DNA of 64,000 nucleotides from Acidimicrobiia bacterium. Its GTDB lineage: Bacteria; Actinomycetota; Acidimicrobiia; Spongiisociales; UBA5794. Every line of letters begins with the position of its first letter. Position 1 is the stretch's first letter. Where the stretch lies: NCBI GenBank assembly GCA_036396535.1, contig DASWKR010000025.1, positions 1-64,000 of the forward strand, given 5' to 3'. This document shows positions 34,001-42,689 of the stretch, piece after piece. The position numbers and the translations under genes are program-made. The notes beneath the pieces were generated by a model. That model was given only the letters and a program-made list of their open reading frames with translations. It did no database searches and was not told the origin of the DNA.

Positions 34001-34597
34001 GTGCAGTCGGCGCGCCTGTCCCACCCAGTCGTATCGGTCGAGCATGTGGCCGAAGCGTCCGAGCCTTGACTTCAGCTCGGCTGTGGCGTGTTCGTCGAGT
34101 GACGCCAGGTCGGCCAACCGGGCGACGCCGAGGGCGTTGAGTCGCTTCGCCATGGCGGCCCCGATGCCGTCGATGGCGCACAGCTCGCTCGGTGCAGCAG
34201 TCGGACCGCCCGACGGCTGCCATGGGTCGCGGAGTCGATTGCCCGCTCCGTTCGACGGTCGGTCCGATCCGATCCACGGATCTGAGAGGCGCATCTGGTC
34301 GTGCCGTCTCTCACGGTCCATGCCGGGTGCCGTCACCACCGGGCGGAGGTCGACGACGAACGCCGCAGCCCCGGTCTCAGGCTCGTCCTCGACGTTCGTG
34401 TCACCGTGGTGCCGCCGATCGTTGCGCTCTCTGACGAGGGCCACGAACCCGGCGGTGGTGAGGGCGATGAGAAGGAGGCCGGCGATGACGAGCAATGCCA
34501 TCGGGGTCTCCGCCTGCGGACCGCCGGTGTCGGCCGCCGTCGCGAACAGGATCGGCGGTGCGATCGTCAGCGCCGCGATGGTTGGGGGACGTACCAT
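33983..34597 (-). CDS. Membrane-anchored or secreted helix-hairpin-helix protein
   Basis: The 204-residue protein has hydrophobic N-terminal segments (about 5-22, and 33-54 as the clear TM helix, [20 protein letters not shown]), a charged linker and a C-terminal helix-hairpin-helix region (about 139-195): [20 protein letters not shown], then [12 protein letters not shown]. This resembles the predicted 5' DNA nuclease/DUF4332 type. An HhH DNA-binding domain facing the cytoplasm would put it on the inner face of the membrane. No catalytic residues are apparent. Confidence 0.7.
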   Translation of the reverse strand: MVRPPTIAALTIAPPILFATAADTGGPQAETPMALLVIAGLLLIALTTAGFVALVRERNDRRHHGDTNVEDEPETGAAAFVVDLRPVVTAPGMDRERRHDQMRLSDPWIGSDRPSNGAGNRLRDPWQPSGGPTAAPSELCAIDGIGAAMAKRLNALGVARLADLASLDEHATAELKSRLGRFGHMLDRYDWVGQARRLHSSSGV

Positions 34598-34720
34598 CTG
34601 GGATTCCTCGGCGGGGGTGGGCTGATTGTAGTCGTCGCCGGCGGTCTCGATCGAATGCCTGCCGTGGCCGCATGACCACGGCGGGTGGCTACGGGGGGTC
34701 GGGGACGACCGCCCGCCGTC

Positions 34721-36310
34721 CTACTTGGCCAGATCTCCGATGATCTGCTGGGAGGCGAGCTTCCCAGGAGCACCCATGACGCACCCGCCGGGGTGCGTTC
34801 CCGAGCCGCATTGGTAGTAGCCGTCGATCGGCGTCCGGTACTGGTTCCAGCCCGGGGCGGGCCGGAAGAGGAACATCTGGGGGGCGAGGAACTCGCCGGC
34901 GAAGATGTTGCCTTCGGTGAGCCCGACGACGCGTTCGATGTCCAGAGGCGTCACGATCTCACGGTGGAGCACCAGGTCGCCGAACCCGGGGAAGAACGAC
35001 TCCAGGGTGGCCTGCACCGTGTCGCCGAACTGCTCCCTCTCGGTGTCCCAGTCACCGTCCTTCAACTCGTATGGGGCGTACTGGATGAAGCACGACATGA
35101 CGTGCTTGCCCGGGGGGGCCATGTCGGGGTCGATCGTCGACTGGATGCACATGTCGATGTACGGCTTGGAGCTGTACCGCCCGTACTTGGCGTCGTCGTA
35201 CGCCCGCTCGAGGTAGTCGATGGACGGACCGATGTTCACGAACCCGCGGAACTGGTCGCCTCGGTCGCCCAGCGCCGGGTACCTCGGCAGGCCGTCGAGC
35301 GCGAAGTTGACCTTCGCCGACGTGCCCTGGAACTTCATGCGCTTGATGTTCTCGACGAGGTCCGCCGGGAGCTCGCGGGGATCGGCGAGCTGCAGGAACG
35401 TGCGCCTCGGGTCGACGGCGCTGACGACGATCTTGGCGGTGAGCTCGGTCCCGTTCTCGAGGGCGACGCCGGTCACCTTTCCGTTCTTCGTGACGATGTT
35501 CGCTACGGGAGACTCGAGGGCGATCTCCACGCCGAACGCCTCGGCGGCTCGTGCGAGCACCTGGGTGAAGCCGCCGTTGCCGCCCTTGTGGAAGGCCCAC
35601 GCCCCGAACACGGAGTCGTGCTCGCCCATCGTGTGGTAGAGCATCACGAGCCCGGATCCCTGCGAGCGCGGCCCGACCTTCGTCCCGATGATGCCGGACG
35701 ACGCGATCCAGGCCTTGAGGATGTCGGCTTCGAAGTAGTCGTCGAGGAAGTCGGATGCGCTCCCCGTGAGGAGCCTGACCAGGTTGTGGAGCACCCGCGG
35801 CTCGAGGCTCCGCATGTGATCGGCGAGAGCGGCCATTCGGGCGAGCTCCTCCGGCTCCTTGCTGAAGACGTTCGGCGGCACCATGTCGAGGAGCGGCTTG
35901 ACCGCTTGGCACACCTGTGAGACGTCGTGCTCGAAGTCGTCCATCGCATCGGCGTCGGCCTGGGAGTGGCGGGCGATCTCACGCCGGTTCTCTCCGTGAT
36001 CCTGTCCGAGGAGGAGGTAGTCACCGTTCTCCATCGGGGCGAAGGTCGTCGGCATCAGCAACGGCATGAAGCCGAACCTCGTCAGCTCCAGCTCGTGGAT
36101 GATGTCGGGTCGGAGAAGGCTCAGGGCGTAGGAGAACGTCGTGAACTTGAAGCCGGGATGCAGCTCCTCCGTGATGGCGGCCCCGCCGACGAGGTGTCGC
36201 CGCTCGAGGATCAACGTCTTGAGCCCGGCTTTTGCCAGGTAGGCCGCGTTCACGAGGCCGTTGTGGCCGCCGCCGATGACGATGGCGTCGTATTTGGTCT
36301 TCTGTGGCAT
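34721..36310 (-). CDS. FAD-dependent oxidoreductase, phytoene desaturase (CrtI)-like
   Basis: The 529-residue protein has an N-terminal FAD-binding Rossmann motif (DAIVIGGGHNGLVNAAYLAK, about 8-27, and LERRHLVGGAA) and the C-terminal CrtI-type motif around YYQCGSGTHPGGCVMGAPG. CrtI-like NAD(P)/FAD oxidoreductases act on many substrates; no carotenoid gene is nearby. The ATG at 36310 overlaps the stop of the GcvT-like gene by 1 bp (TGATG), so both belong to the ligase-GcvT-FAD operon. I infer a role in oxidising an amine or methyl intermediate. Confidence 0.85.
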   Translation of the reverse strand: MPQKTKYDAIVIGGGHNGLVNAAYLAKAGLKTLILERRHLVGGAAITEELHPGFKFTTFSYALSLLRPDIIHELELTRFGFMPLLMPTTFAPMENGDYLLLGQDHGENRREIARHSQADADAMDDFEHDVSQVCQAVKPLLDMVPPNVFSKEPEELARMAALADHMRSLEPRVLHNLVRLLTGSASDFLDDYFEADILKAWIASSGIIGTKVGPRSQGSGLVMLYHTMGEHDSVFGAWAFHKGGNGGFTQVLARAAEAFGVEIALESPVANIVTKNGKVTGVALENGTELTAKIVVSAVDPRRTFLQLADPRELPADLVENIKRMKFQGTSAKVNFALDGLPRYPALGDRGDQFRGFVNIGPSIDYLERAYDDAKYGRYSSKPYIDMCIQSTIDPDMAPPGKHVMSCFIQYAPYELKDGDWDTEREQFGDTVQATLESFFPGFGDLVLHREIVTPLDIERVVGLTEGNIFAGEFLAPQMFLFRPAPGWNQYRTPIDGYYQCGSGTHPGGCVMGAPGKLASQQIIGDLAK

Positions 36311-37509
36311 CAGGCGGTCTTTCTCTCCGGGTTGAAGAAGGGCATCCGGGTCACGGTCGCCGGGATCAGCTCGTACTCGTGGTTCACCGTGTACTCGAGG
36401 CGAACGACGGAGCCCTGCTCCGCCAGGGCGGGCCTCACCCTGGCGATGGCGATGTGGCGTTGCAGGATCGGCGAGTAGACGAAGCTCGTCGAGTATCCGA
36501 CCCGCTTGTCGTGCTCGTCGTAGAGCATCATCTGCTCCTGGATCGGGGTGTGATCCTTCGGCGGGATCAGCCCGGCGGCGAAGTGGACCTCGTTCCAAGC
36601 CCGCCAGTCGATCTCCAGGCCCACCAGCCGCCAGCGGGACGTTCCCTCTCCCGCCTCCCCGGCGATGGCGCGGCGGCCGATGAATGCCCTGTCGTCCGTT
36701 TCGAGGTCACGGAACATCCACCCGTAGCCGAGCTCCAGTGGTGTCGAGCGCTGCGCCGCCGTCCAGGCGTGCCGGCTCGACTCGTAGTCGACGCCGATGA
36801 GGATGAGGCCGGCCTCGATTCGGCTGACGATGAGAGCGATCTGACCGAACGGGATGAGGTTGTGGGGACGTCCCGCCTCCATGACGGCGTCCCACACGTC
36901 GAGCGCCTCCTGGCGAGGGATCCAGATCTCGTAGCCGAGGTCTCCGGTGTACCCGGTGCGCGAGACGACGACGGAGGAGTCTCCGACCTTGGCCGGAATG
37001 ACGTGGAAGTAGCCGAGGCCCTCGATCTCCGGGGCGAGCGAGGCGAGGATCTGCTTGGCGCGGGGCCCCTGGAGGGCGAGGGCGCCGTGCTCGTCCGACA
37101 CGTCTTCGATCTCGACCTGCTCGTAGCCGACCAGGCCACGAAAGTAGGCGAGATTCGGCTCGGCCGAGGTGAGGAGGTATTCGGTGTCGCTGTACCTGAA
37201 CACGACGCCGTCCTCGATGACGGCGCCGCCGTCGTCGCACCACATCGTGTACTGGGCCCTCCCTGGTCGACACCGCGTGACGTCCCTGGCGAGGACCCCC
37301 GAGAGGTATGCCTCGGCGTCGCGCCCCGTGATCCTGTACTTGTACAGCGGAGACGTGTCGAAGAGCCCGGCGGCGTTGCGCACCGCGAAGTACTCGAACT
37401 TCTCCGACATCTGGTACTTCTCGGCGACCAGGTGCCCTGCCCAATGGCTGTACAGGCCCGTCTCGTTGAGCTCCTCGACGCGCTCGTGGAACGGGGTCCG
37501 AGCGATCAC
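36310..37509 (-). CDS. GcvT-family folate-dependent demethylase/aminomethyltransferase
   Basis: The 399-residue protein belongs to the GcvT/DmdA/DMGDH C-terminal superfamily, whose members move a one-carbon unit from an N-methyl, aminomethyl or S-methyl donor to tetrahydrofolate. Recognisable: FEYFAVRNAAGLFDTSPLYK, YTMWCDDGGAVIEDGVVFRY, SRTGYTGDLGYEIWIP and the C-terminal barrel with VGYSTSFVYSPIL. It is distinct from GcvT at 11676 and carries an extra N-terminal region. In this operon it could accept methyl groups from glycine betaine, dimethylglycine or DMSP; which one is not determined. Confidence 0.85.
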   Translation of the reverse strand: MIARTPFHERVEELNETGLYSHWAGHLVAEKYQMSEKFEYFAVRNAAGLFDTSPLYKYRITGRDAEAYLSGVLARDVTRCRPGRAQYTMWCDDGGAVIEDGVVFRYSDTEYLLTSAEPNLAYFRGLVGYEQVEIEDVSDEHGALALQGPRAKQILASLAPEIEGLGYFHVIPAKVGDSSVVVSRTGYTGDLGYEIWIPRQEALDVWDAVMEAGRPHNLIPFGQIALIVSRIEAGLILIGVDYESSRHAWTAAQRSTPLELGYGWMFRDLETDDRAFIGRRAIAGEAGEGTSRWRLVGLEIDWRAWNEVHFAAGLIPPKDHTPIQEQMMLYDEHDKRVGYSTSFVYSPILQRHIAIARVRPALAEQGSVVRLEYTVNHEYELIPATVTRMPFFNPERKTA

Positions 37510-39620
37510 GATCGTTCTCCTTCTTCGGACGACTTGACGATATCGGGGCCGGCGTCGTCGCGGGCGATGACGAGTGCATCGACGGCGACTGCGCCCTCCG
37601 TGCCGACGATGATCGGGTTGATGTCGAGTCCTGCCAGCCGGTCCCCGATGGCGGCGGCCAACGCGGAAACGGATGCGATCACCGAAGCGGCCTCGGCGAC
37701 GGCCGCGGCAGGGCGACTGCGATGACCGTCGAGCAGCCTGGCGACGCGGAGGCGCCGCAGGAGCCGCTCGGCTGCGTCTGCGTCGATCGGCGGAAGGGCG
37801 GCGTACCTGTCCTCGAGCACTTCGACGAGGGTGCCACCGGCGGCGACCACGACGACGGGCCCGAACTGTGGGTCGGCGAGCACGCCCACCGCGATCTCGA
37901 CTCCGTCAGGCGCCATCGCTTGCACGAGGACCTCGGGACCGAGGGCTGCGAGGCGATCGTACGCTGCCGCGACACCGTCTTGGTCGGCCAGGCCGAGCAC
38001 GACGCCTCCGACGTCGGACTTGTGCGCCACGCTCGCCGCCGTCTTGAGAACGACGGGATAGCCGATCGACCCGGCAGCCTCGACGGCGGCGTCCCTGCCG
38101 GCGCAGGCCACCGTCGCCACGACGGGAATCCCGAAGTCGGCGAGCAACTCGAGGCCCTCCGTCGCCTCGAGGACGCCGCCTCGCTCCAGTCGGCTCGCCC
38201 ATCGGGCGGCGGCGGGAGCGGCAACGGTCGACGGCTCCCGGCCGGGGCGCCGGTCACGATGGTCGAGGAGATGCCTCACCGCCAAGAGTCCCGTGCGAGA
38301 GCCGAGCACAGGGATGCCGGCGCCGCGCAGGCGGCCTGCTTGGCCCGGGTCGACGGCTGCGGCGAGACTGGCGAGGACCGTGACCGGCTTCGTCGTCTTC
38401 TCGGACGTGCGCGTCAGGACTCCCACGTACGAGGCGGCTTCGTCCTCCTCAGGCGTGAGGTCGACGACGTACGCCAGGACACCGACGTTCTGATCGTCGG
38501 CAAGAGCGAGGAAGCTCGACTCGAAGACGTCGTTGGCCCCCCGGCCGGTCCCCCAAGCGTCGACGGGGTTCTCGGGCTCGAGCCCTTCGTCGAGGACGGC
38601 CACCAGGCGCGCCGCGGTGTCGGCGGCGACGGAGGGCAGTGGGACGCCGAGCTCGTCCGCCGTGTCGATGAGGAGGGTGCGCTCACCACCGGAGTCGTTG
38701 ATGGCGCCGAGCCCGCCCGGTGCGGCGCGCCGTCCCGCGGCGAAGAGCTCGAGCGTGTCGACGAGCTCCTCCGGTGAGTCGGTCGTGTGGACCCCGTGGC
38801 TCTCGAGGAAAGCGGAACACGCCTCGTGATCGCCGGCGATGGCGGCGGTGTGGGTGGCGACCGCGGCTCGCCCCCGCTCGGTTCTCCCGAGCTTGAGAGC
38901 AACGACCGGAATGTCTCTGGAGGCCGCTCGTTCGAGGGCGGCGGCGAGCGCCGCCGGCCTGCGCACCGTCTCGAGGAAGAGGCCGACCACCTTGGTCGAT
39001 GCCCGATCGACTGCGTAGTCGAGGTATTCGTCCATCGTGGTCGCCAGCTCGTTGCCGGTCGAGACGACCAGGTCGTAGCGGAGCCTGCTGGCGGCGTGCA
39101 GGGCCGCAGAGAAGAACGAGCCGGAGTGCGTGAGCAGGGTCACCGGGCCGCTCTCCGCTTCCGCCGGCTGGTGGAACCCACATACTGTGAGGCCGTTCTC
39201 GACGTTGACGAAGCCCATCCCGTTGCCGCCGCAAACCGGCAGACCGGCAGTGCGTGCCATCACTCCGAGGCGCTCGACGAGGGGCGAGCCGTCAGACGCC
39301 ACGCCGCGGCACGGCCCGAAGATGGCGGCGGATCGCGCACCTGCCCGGATGGCGCTCGCCAGCTCCGATTCGAGAGCGGCATCCGGCACGGCGAGCACGG
39401 CGAGGTCGACCGGACCATCGATCGCACCGAGCGCAGGAAGGCACGGCCCGCCCGCCAGCTCCCGGTAGCGAGGGTTCACGGGAATCACCGCGTGGCGTCC
39501 ACGCGACACGACGAGCTGGCGGAACACGACGTCGCCGACGCTGCCCCTGCGGGCGCTGGCGCCCACGACGGCGATTCGCCTCGCCTCGAAGAGCGATGAG
39601 AGGGAAGAGCGTCTCGCCAT
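37506..39620 (-). CDS. Acyl-CoA synthetase, NDP-forming (acetate-CoA ligase type)
   Basis: The 704-residue protein fuses the two parts of NDP-forming acyl-CoA synthetases: a CoA-binding Rossmann domain (IAVVGASARRGSVGDVVF, about 16-33), a succinyl-CoA-synthetase-like middle with the phospho-His region VATHTAAIAGDHEACSAF, and an ATP-grasp domain from about 480 (GYPVVLKTAASVAHKSDVGG). It makes acyl-CoA from a carboxylate and ATP, releasing ADP and phosphate. The gene begins 16 bp from an operator at 39636-39649 and opens the ligase-GcvT-FAD operon (4-bp overlap). Confidence 0.88.
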   Translation of the reverse strand: MARRSSLSSLFEARRIAVVGASARRGSVGDVVFRQLVVSRGRHAVIPVNPRYRELAGGPCLPALGAIDGPVDLAVLAVPDAALESELASAIRAGARSAAIFGPCRGVASDGSPLVERLGVMARTAGLPVCGGNGMGFVNVENGLTVCGFHQPAEAESGPVTLLTHSGSFFSAALHAASRLRYDLVVSTGNELATTMDEYLDYAVDRASTKVVGLFLETVRRPAALAAALERAASRDIPVVALKLGRTERGRAAVATHTAAIAGDHEACSAFLESHGVHTTDSPEELVDTLELFAAGRRAAPGGLGAINDSGGERTLLIDTADELGVPLPSVAADTAARLVAVLDEGLEPENPVDAWGTGRGANDVFESSFLALADDQNVGVLAYVVDLTPEEDEAASYVGVLTRTSEKTTKPVTVLASLAAAVDPGQAGRLRGAGIPVLGSRTGLLAVRHLLDHRDRRPGREPSTVAAPAAARWASRLERGGVLEATEGLELLADFGIPVVATVACAGRDAAVEAAGSIGYPVVLKTAASVAHKSDVGGVVLGLADQDGVAAAYDRLAALGPEVLVQAMAPDGVEIAVGVLADPQFGPVVVVAAGGTLVEVLEDRYAALPPIDADAAERLLRRLRVARLLDGHRSRPAAAVAEAASVIASVSALAAAIGDRLAGLDINPIIVGTEGAVAVDALVIARDDAGPDIVKSSEEGERS

Positions 39621-39635
39621 GCCTCACGTCGAAGT

Positions 39636-39649
39636 TGAACGGCTGTTCA
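39636..39649. promoter_or_regulatory. TetR operator candidate, site 1 (ligase/tetR intergenic)
   Basis: A 14-bp inverted repeat TGAAC-GGCT-GTTCA lies 16 bp upstream of the ligase start and 72 bp upstream of the tetR start, between divergent genes. It matches in arm sequence and spacing the sites at 40374, 46265, 51531 and 51616. Placed here it could repress both the ligase operon and the tetR gene itself. Confidence 0.75.
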
Positions 39650-39721
39650 GTCTACCGCGCCGCCACCGCCGGCGCACGACGGGACGTTGACAGCGGCGCG
39701 CCCCGATACCAACCTCCGCGC

Positions 39722-40366
39722 ATGTCCAGGACGAAGACCGCAGACCGGCGCCGGCAGGAGATCCTCGAGGCGGCCGCCGCCGTGATCGCCGAGCGGGGGC
39801 TGTGCGACACCCGCATCGCCGACGTCGCCGCCAGGGTGGGAGCCAGCCCCGGCCTCGTCATCTACTACTTCCCGACGAAGGAGCGGCTCCTCGCCGAGGC
39901 GCTCGGCCACGAGGACCAGGGCTTCGTCGACCGGGTGACCGCACTGCTGGACGGGGCGAGCGACGCTCCCGCCAAGCTGCGCGTCATGATCGAGGCGAGC
40001 TGCCCCGGCCCGGCCGCCGAAGGGGGGAGCCCGACCGATCGGGACTGGGTGTTGTGGCTCGACCTCTGGGCGCGAGCCCGGCTCGACCCGGAGCTCGCCG
40101 ACGAGCGGAGCCGCCTCGACCGCGTCTGGCGGGAGGCGATCGCCGATGTCGTGAGGCAGGGACAGGAAACCGGCGAGTTCGGGCCCGCCGACCCCGACAG
40201 GGTTGCGCTGCACCTCTCGGCGCTGATCGACGGCCTCGCCATCCAGGTGATGCTGGGAGACGGGGAGGTCACCCGAGCCGTCATGCGCGACATGTGCCTC
40301 GACGTCGCAGGCGAGCAGCTCGGCGTTGCGCTGCGCCCCCGAGAAACCAGCAAGAAATCTCGTTAG
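39722..40366 (+). CDS. TetR-family regulator, BetI-like
   Basis: The 214-residue protein has a TetR helix-turn-helix at the N-terminus (about 10-58: RRQEILEAAAAVIAERGL, then TRIADVAARVGASPGLVIYY followed by FPTKERLL) and a C-terminal ligand domain including WLDLWARARLDPELADE, a pattern typical of BetI-type regulators. BetI represses choline-to-betaine genes and responds to choline. The ATG at 39722 gives the standard start. Sites 1 and 2 flank its gene. I infer it controls the surrounding catabolic units; its ligand is not known. Confidence 0.88.
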   Translation: MSRTKTADRRRQEILEAAAAVIAERGLCDTRIADVAARVGASPGLVIYYFPTKERLLAEALGHEDQGFVDRVTALLDGASDAPAKLRVMIEASCPGPAAEGGSPTDRDWVLWLDLWARARLDPELADERSRLDRVWREAIADVVRQGQETGEFGPADPDRVALHLSALIDGLAIQVMLGDGEVTRAVMRDMCLDVAGEQLGVALRPRETSKKSR

Positions 40367-40373
40367 GCTCGAC

Positions 40374-40387
40374 TGAACCACGATTCA
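40374..40387. promoter_or_regulatory. TetR operator candidate, site 2 (upstream of ABC importer)
   Basis: TGAAC-CACG-ATTCA lies 7 bp after the tetR stop and 66 bp before the binding-protein start. It is the same 14-bp layout as site 1, with G to A in the first base of the right arm, the variant also seen at sites 4 and 5. It is followed immediately by three AGTGAC repeats with a 14-bp period. Confidence 0.72.
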
Positions 40388-40428
40388 GTGACATCTGTTG
40401 AGTGACGTTCGCTGAGTGACATCAGTGC
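40387..40428 (+). repeat. Three AGTGAC direct repeats, 14-bp period
   Basis: AGTGAC begins at 40387, 40401 and 40415, each followed by 8 bp that are similar but not identical (ATCTGTTG, GTTCGCTG, ATCAGTGC). The first copy shares its A with the end of operator site 2. The spacing is about 1.3 helical turns, so the sites are not in phase. They fill the gap between the operator and the binding-protein gene and could bind another regulator. Confidence 0.65.
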
Positions 40429-40453
40429 AAATCGGAGTACGAGGAGGACGCTC

Positions 40454-41743
40454 GTGGCTTATCACCCTCGAGAGAACTGGGACCCCCGCACCCGGCGGCG
40501 CCTCTACACCAGGCGTGACTTCCTGCGGACGGCTGGGGTGATCGGGCTCGCATACCCGACGCTCGGCGCACTGCTGGCAGCCTGTGGAGGAGGCGACGAC
40601 GCCGGGGACGTCGAGATACTCATCGGCACGCCGGGCAACCCCGTCACCCAGCCCATCGTGGACAGCAACCCGATGATCGCGTCCGGCCTCCAAGCGGAGT
40701 CGGGCCCGCTCAGGGTCTACAACTGGGCGGACTACATCAACCCGGACGTCCTCCCGCTCGCCGAGGAGGCGCTCGGCGTCGACATCGAGGTGACGACCTT
40801 CTTCAACGAGGAGGAGGCACTGCAGAAGCTCCAGAGCGCCGAGGTGAACTTCGACGTGTGGTTCCCGACGGCCGAGATCGTGTCGAAGTCCGTTGCCGGC
40901 GAGCTCATCCAGCCGCTCAACATGGACTACATTCCCAACCTCGCCAACGTCTGGCCCGTGCTGCAGGACCCGTTCTACGACCAGGGCTCGCAGTACACGG
41001 TTCCGTACGTGTTGTACCAGACGGGGATCGGCTGGCGGGTCGACATGGCCGACGACGAGGACATCCTGGGACTCGAGAACCCCTGGGACGTGTTCTGGAA
41101 CCCGAAGTACAACGGCGTGATCGGCATGTACGACGATTTCAAGGAGACGCTGGCGGCCGCCATGTTCCGCAACGGCGTCGCCGACCCGCGGTCGGCCTCG
41201 GCGGGCGACGTCGAGGCTGCGGCCGAGGCGCTCACCGAGCTCGTCGATCTCGTGAACATCCGCTACACGATCGACGGCGCCTACGTGGGCATCCCCGAGG
41301 GACGCTTCGCGGTGCACCACGCCTGGTCCGGCGACCTGGTGAACGCCCAGTACTACTTCCCCGAGGACGCCGACGTCAGCGTGATCCGCTACCTGTGGCC
41401 CGCCAAGGCGGAGAACTCGGAGGCCCACGCCGCCATCAGCAACGACACGATGACCGTGCTGAAGGGGGCCGAGAACCCCGTGCTCGCTCACCAGTTCCTC
41501 GACTGGATGCTGGACGAGGCGAACGCCCTCGAGAACTTCGGCTGGCTCGGGTACCAGCCCCCCCAGCTCGGCATCGATCCGGACACCCTGGTCGCAGACG
41601 AGTGGGTCGCCGAGTACATCTCGACGGCGATCGTGCGCCAGGAGGACTTCTCCAATCCGAGGGGATACGTGCCGGTGCAGCTCGATCCAGGCACCGAGGC
41701 GACCTGGCTGGACGCCTGGTCGACGGTGAAGTCCGGCGGCTGA
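40454..41743 (+). CDS. ABC importer substrate-binding lipoprotein, polyamine (PotD)-like
   Basis: The 429-residue protein carries a twin-arginine type signal (TRRDFLRTAGVIGLAYP) and a lipobox LLAAC with Cys44, so it is exported and lipid-anchored. The mature part resembles spermidine/putrescine-binding proteins (PotD, type 2 fold): LRVYNWADYINPDVLPLAEE, FFNEEEALQKLQSAEVNFDV and WFPTAEIV. Acidic and aromatic residues in these segments would bind a cationic ligand. Context suggests a quaternary amine, such as a betaine. The GTG at 40454 follows GAGGAGG. Confidence 0.88.
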   Translation: MAYHPRENWDPRTRRRLYTRRDFLRTAGVIGLAYPTLGALLAACGGGDDAGDVEILIGTPGNPVTQPIVDSNPMIASGLQAESGPLRVYNWADYINPDVLPLAEEALGVDIEVTTFFNEEEALQKLQSAEVNFDVWFPTAEIVSKSVAGELIQPLNMDYIPNLANVWPVLQDPFYDQGSQYTVPYVLYQTGIGWRVDMADDEDILGLENPWDVFWNPKYNGVIGMYDDFKETLAAAMFRNGVADPRSASAGDVEAAAEALTELVDLVNIRYTIDGAYVGIPEGRFAVHHAWSGDLVNAQYYFPEDADVSVIRYLWPAKAENSEAHAAISNDTMTVLKGAENPVLAHQFLDWMLDEANALENFGWLGYQPPQLGIDPDTLVADEWVAEYISTAIVRQEDFSNPRGYVPVQLDPGTEATWLDAWSTVKSGG

Positions 41744-41765
41744 GAGACGCTGAGGATCTCGCCAG

Positions 41766-42689
41766 ATGGCCTCGAACATCCAGGGATCGGAGAGCGAGGC
41801 TGTCGGCATCAAGCGGTGGGTCTGGCCTGCGTTCGCAGCCCCCGGGCTCATCTGGCTGGCGCTGCTCTTCCTGGTCCCGTTCTACGCCATCCTGGCCGTG
41901 GCGATGGGGAAGCTCGATCCGATCTTCCTGCAACCGAGACCTGAGTGGAACCCGCTCCAGTGGGACCTGAGCGTCTTCGGGGATGTCCTCGGAGACCTCT
42001 TTGGCGGCCAACTCGGCAAGACGGCGGCCCGGACGATCGTCTACGTCGCAGCCGCCTCGGCGATGTGCATGCTCATCGGCTATCCCGTCGCCTACTTCGT
42101 GGCCCGGAGGGCGGGCCGCTGGCGAGGCGTCGTCCTGCTGCTGATCCTGGCGCCGTTCTGGATCAACTATCTGATGCGGATGCTGGCGTGGGTGAACCTG
42201 CTGAGCCCGGACGGCTATGTGAACGACTTCTTCGGGATATTTCAGGTGGGCCCCGTCGACTGGCTGTCCGGGCGCCACGAGACCGTCATCCTCGGTCTGG
42301 TGTACGGCTACATCCCGTTCTTCATCCTGCCGGTCTACGCCGCCCTCGACCGGATCGACCAACGGGTGCTCGAGGCCGCTCGCGACCTGGGGGCGGGGCC
42401 GTGGCAGGCGTTCAAGCGGATCACGCTGCCGCTGTCGAAGCAGGGGATGCTGGCGGGCCTCGTGATCATCATGCTCCCGATGTTCGGCGACTATTACACG
42501 CCGACGCTGTTGTCCGGCTCGCCTCGCACCAGGCTGATCGGCAACGACATCGATCAGTTCATCAACCAGACCACCTCGGCGGGTGGCAGGGGAGCGGCGC
42601 TCACGATCGTGCTCATGTCGTTCGTCGCAGTGCTCATGCTCTATTACCTGTTCAACATCGCCAGGGTCACCGAGGAGGCGCGCGAGTGA
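41766..42689 (+). CDS. ABC importer permease 1, PotB-like
   Basis: The 307-residue permease has six predicted TM helices and the binding-protein-dependent transport signature near the C-terminus: LEAARDLGAGPWQAFKRITL, the EAA loop that contacts the ATPase. Two-permease polyamine-type importers place this PotB-like subunit first. The gene starts 23 bp after the binding-protein gene and its stop overlaps the next permease (GTGA, 42686-42689). Confidence 0.9.
   Translation: MASNIQGSESEAVGIKRWVWPAFAAPGLIWLALLFLVPFYAILAVAMGKLDPIFLQPRPEWNPLQWDLSVFGDVLGDLFGGQLGKTAARTIVYVAAASAMCMLIGYPVAYFVARRAGRWRGVVLLLILAPFWINYLMRMLAWVNLLSPDGYVNDFFGIFQVGPVDWLSGRHETVILGLVYGYIPFFILPVYAALDRIDQRVLEAARDLGAGPWQAFKRITLPLSKQGMLAGLVIIMLPMFGDYYTPTLLSGSPRTRLIGNDIDQFINQTTSAGGRGAALTIVLMSFVAVLMLYYLFNIARVTEEARE

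Noticed and set aside
36304-37725. 473-codon plus-strand frame antisense to the GcvT-like gene
   Set aside because: Shadow of the real gene; composition is typical of reverse-complement GC-rich coding DNA.
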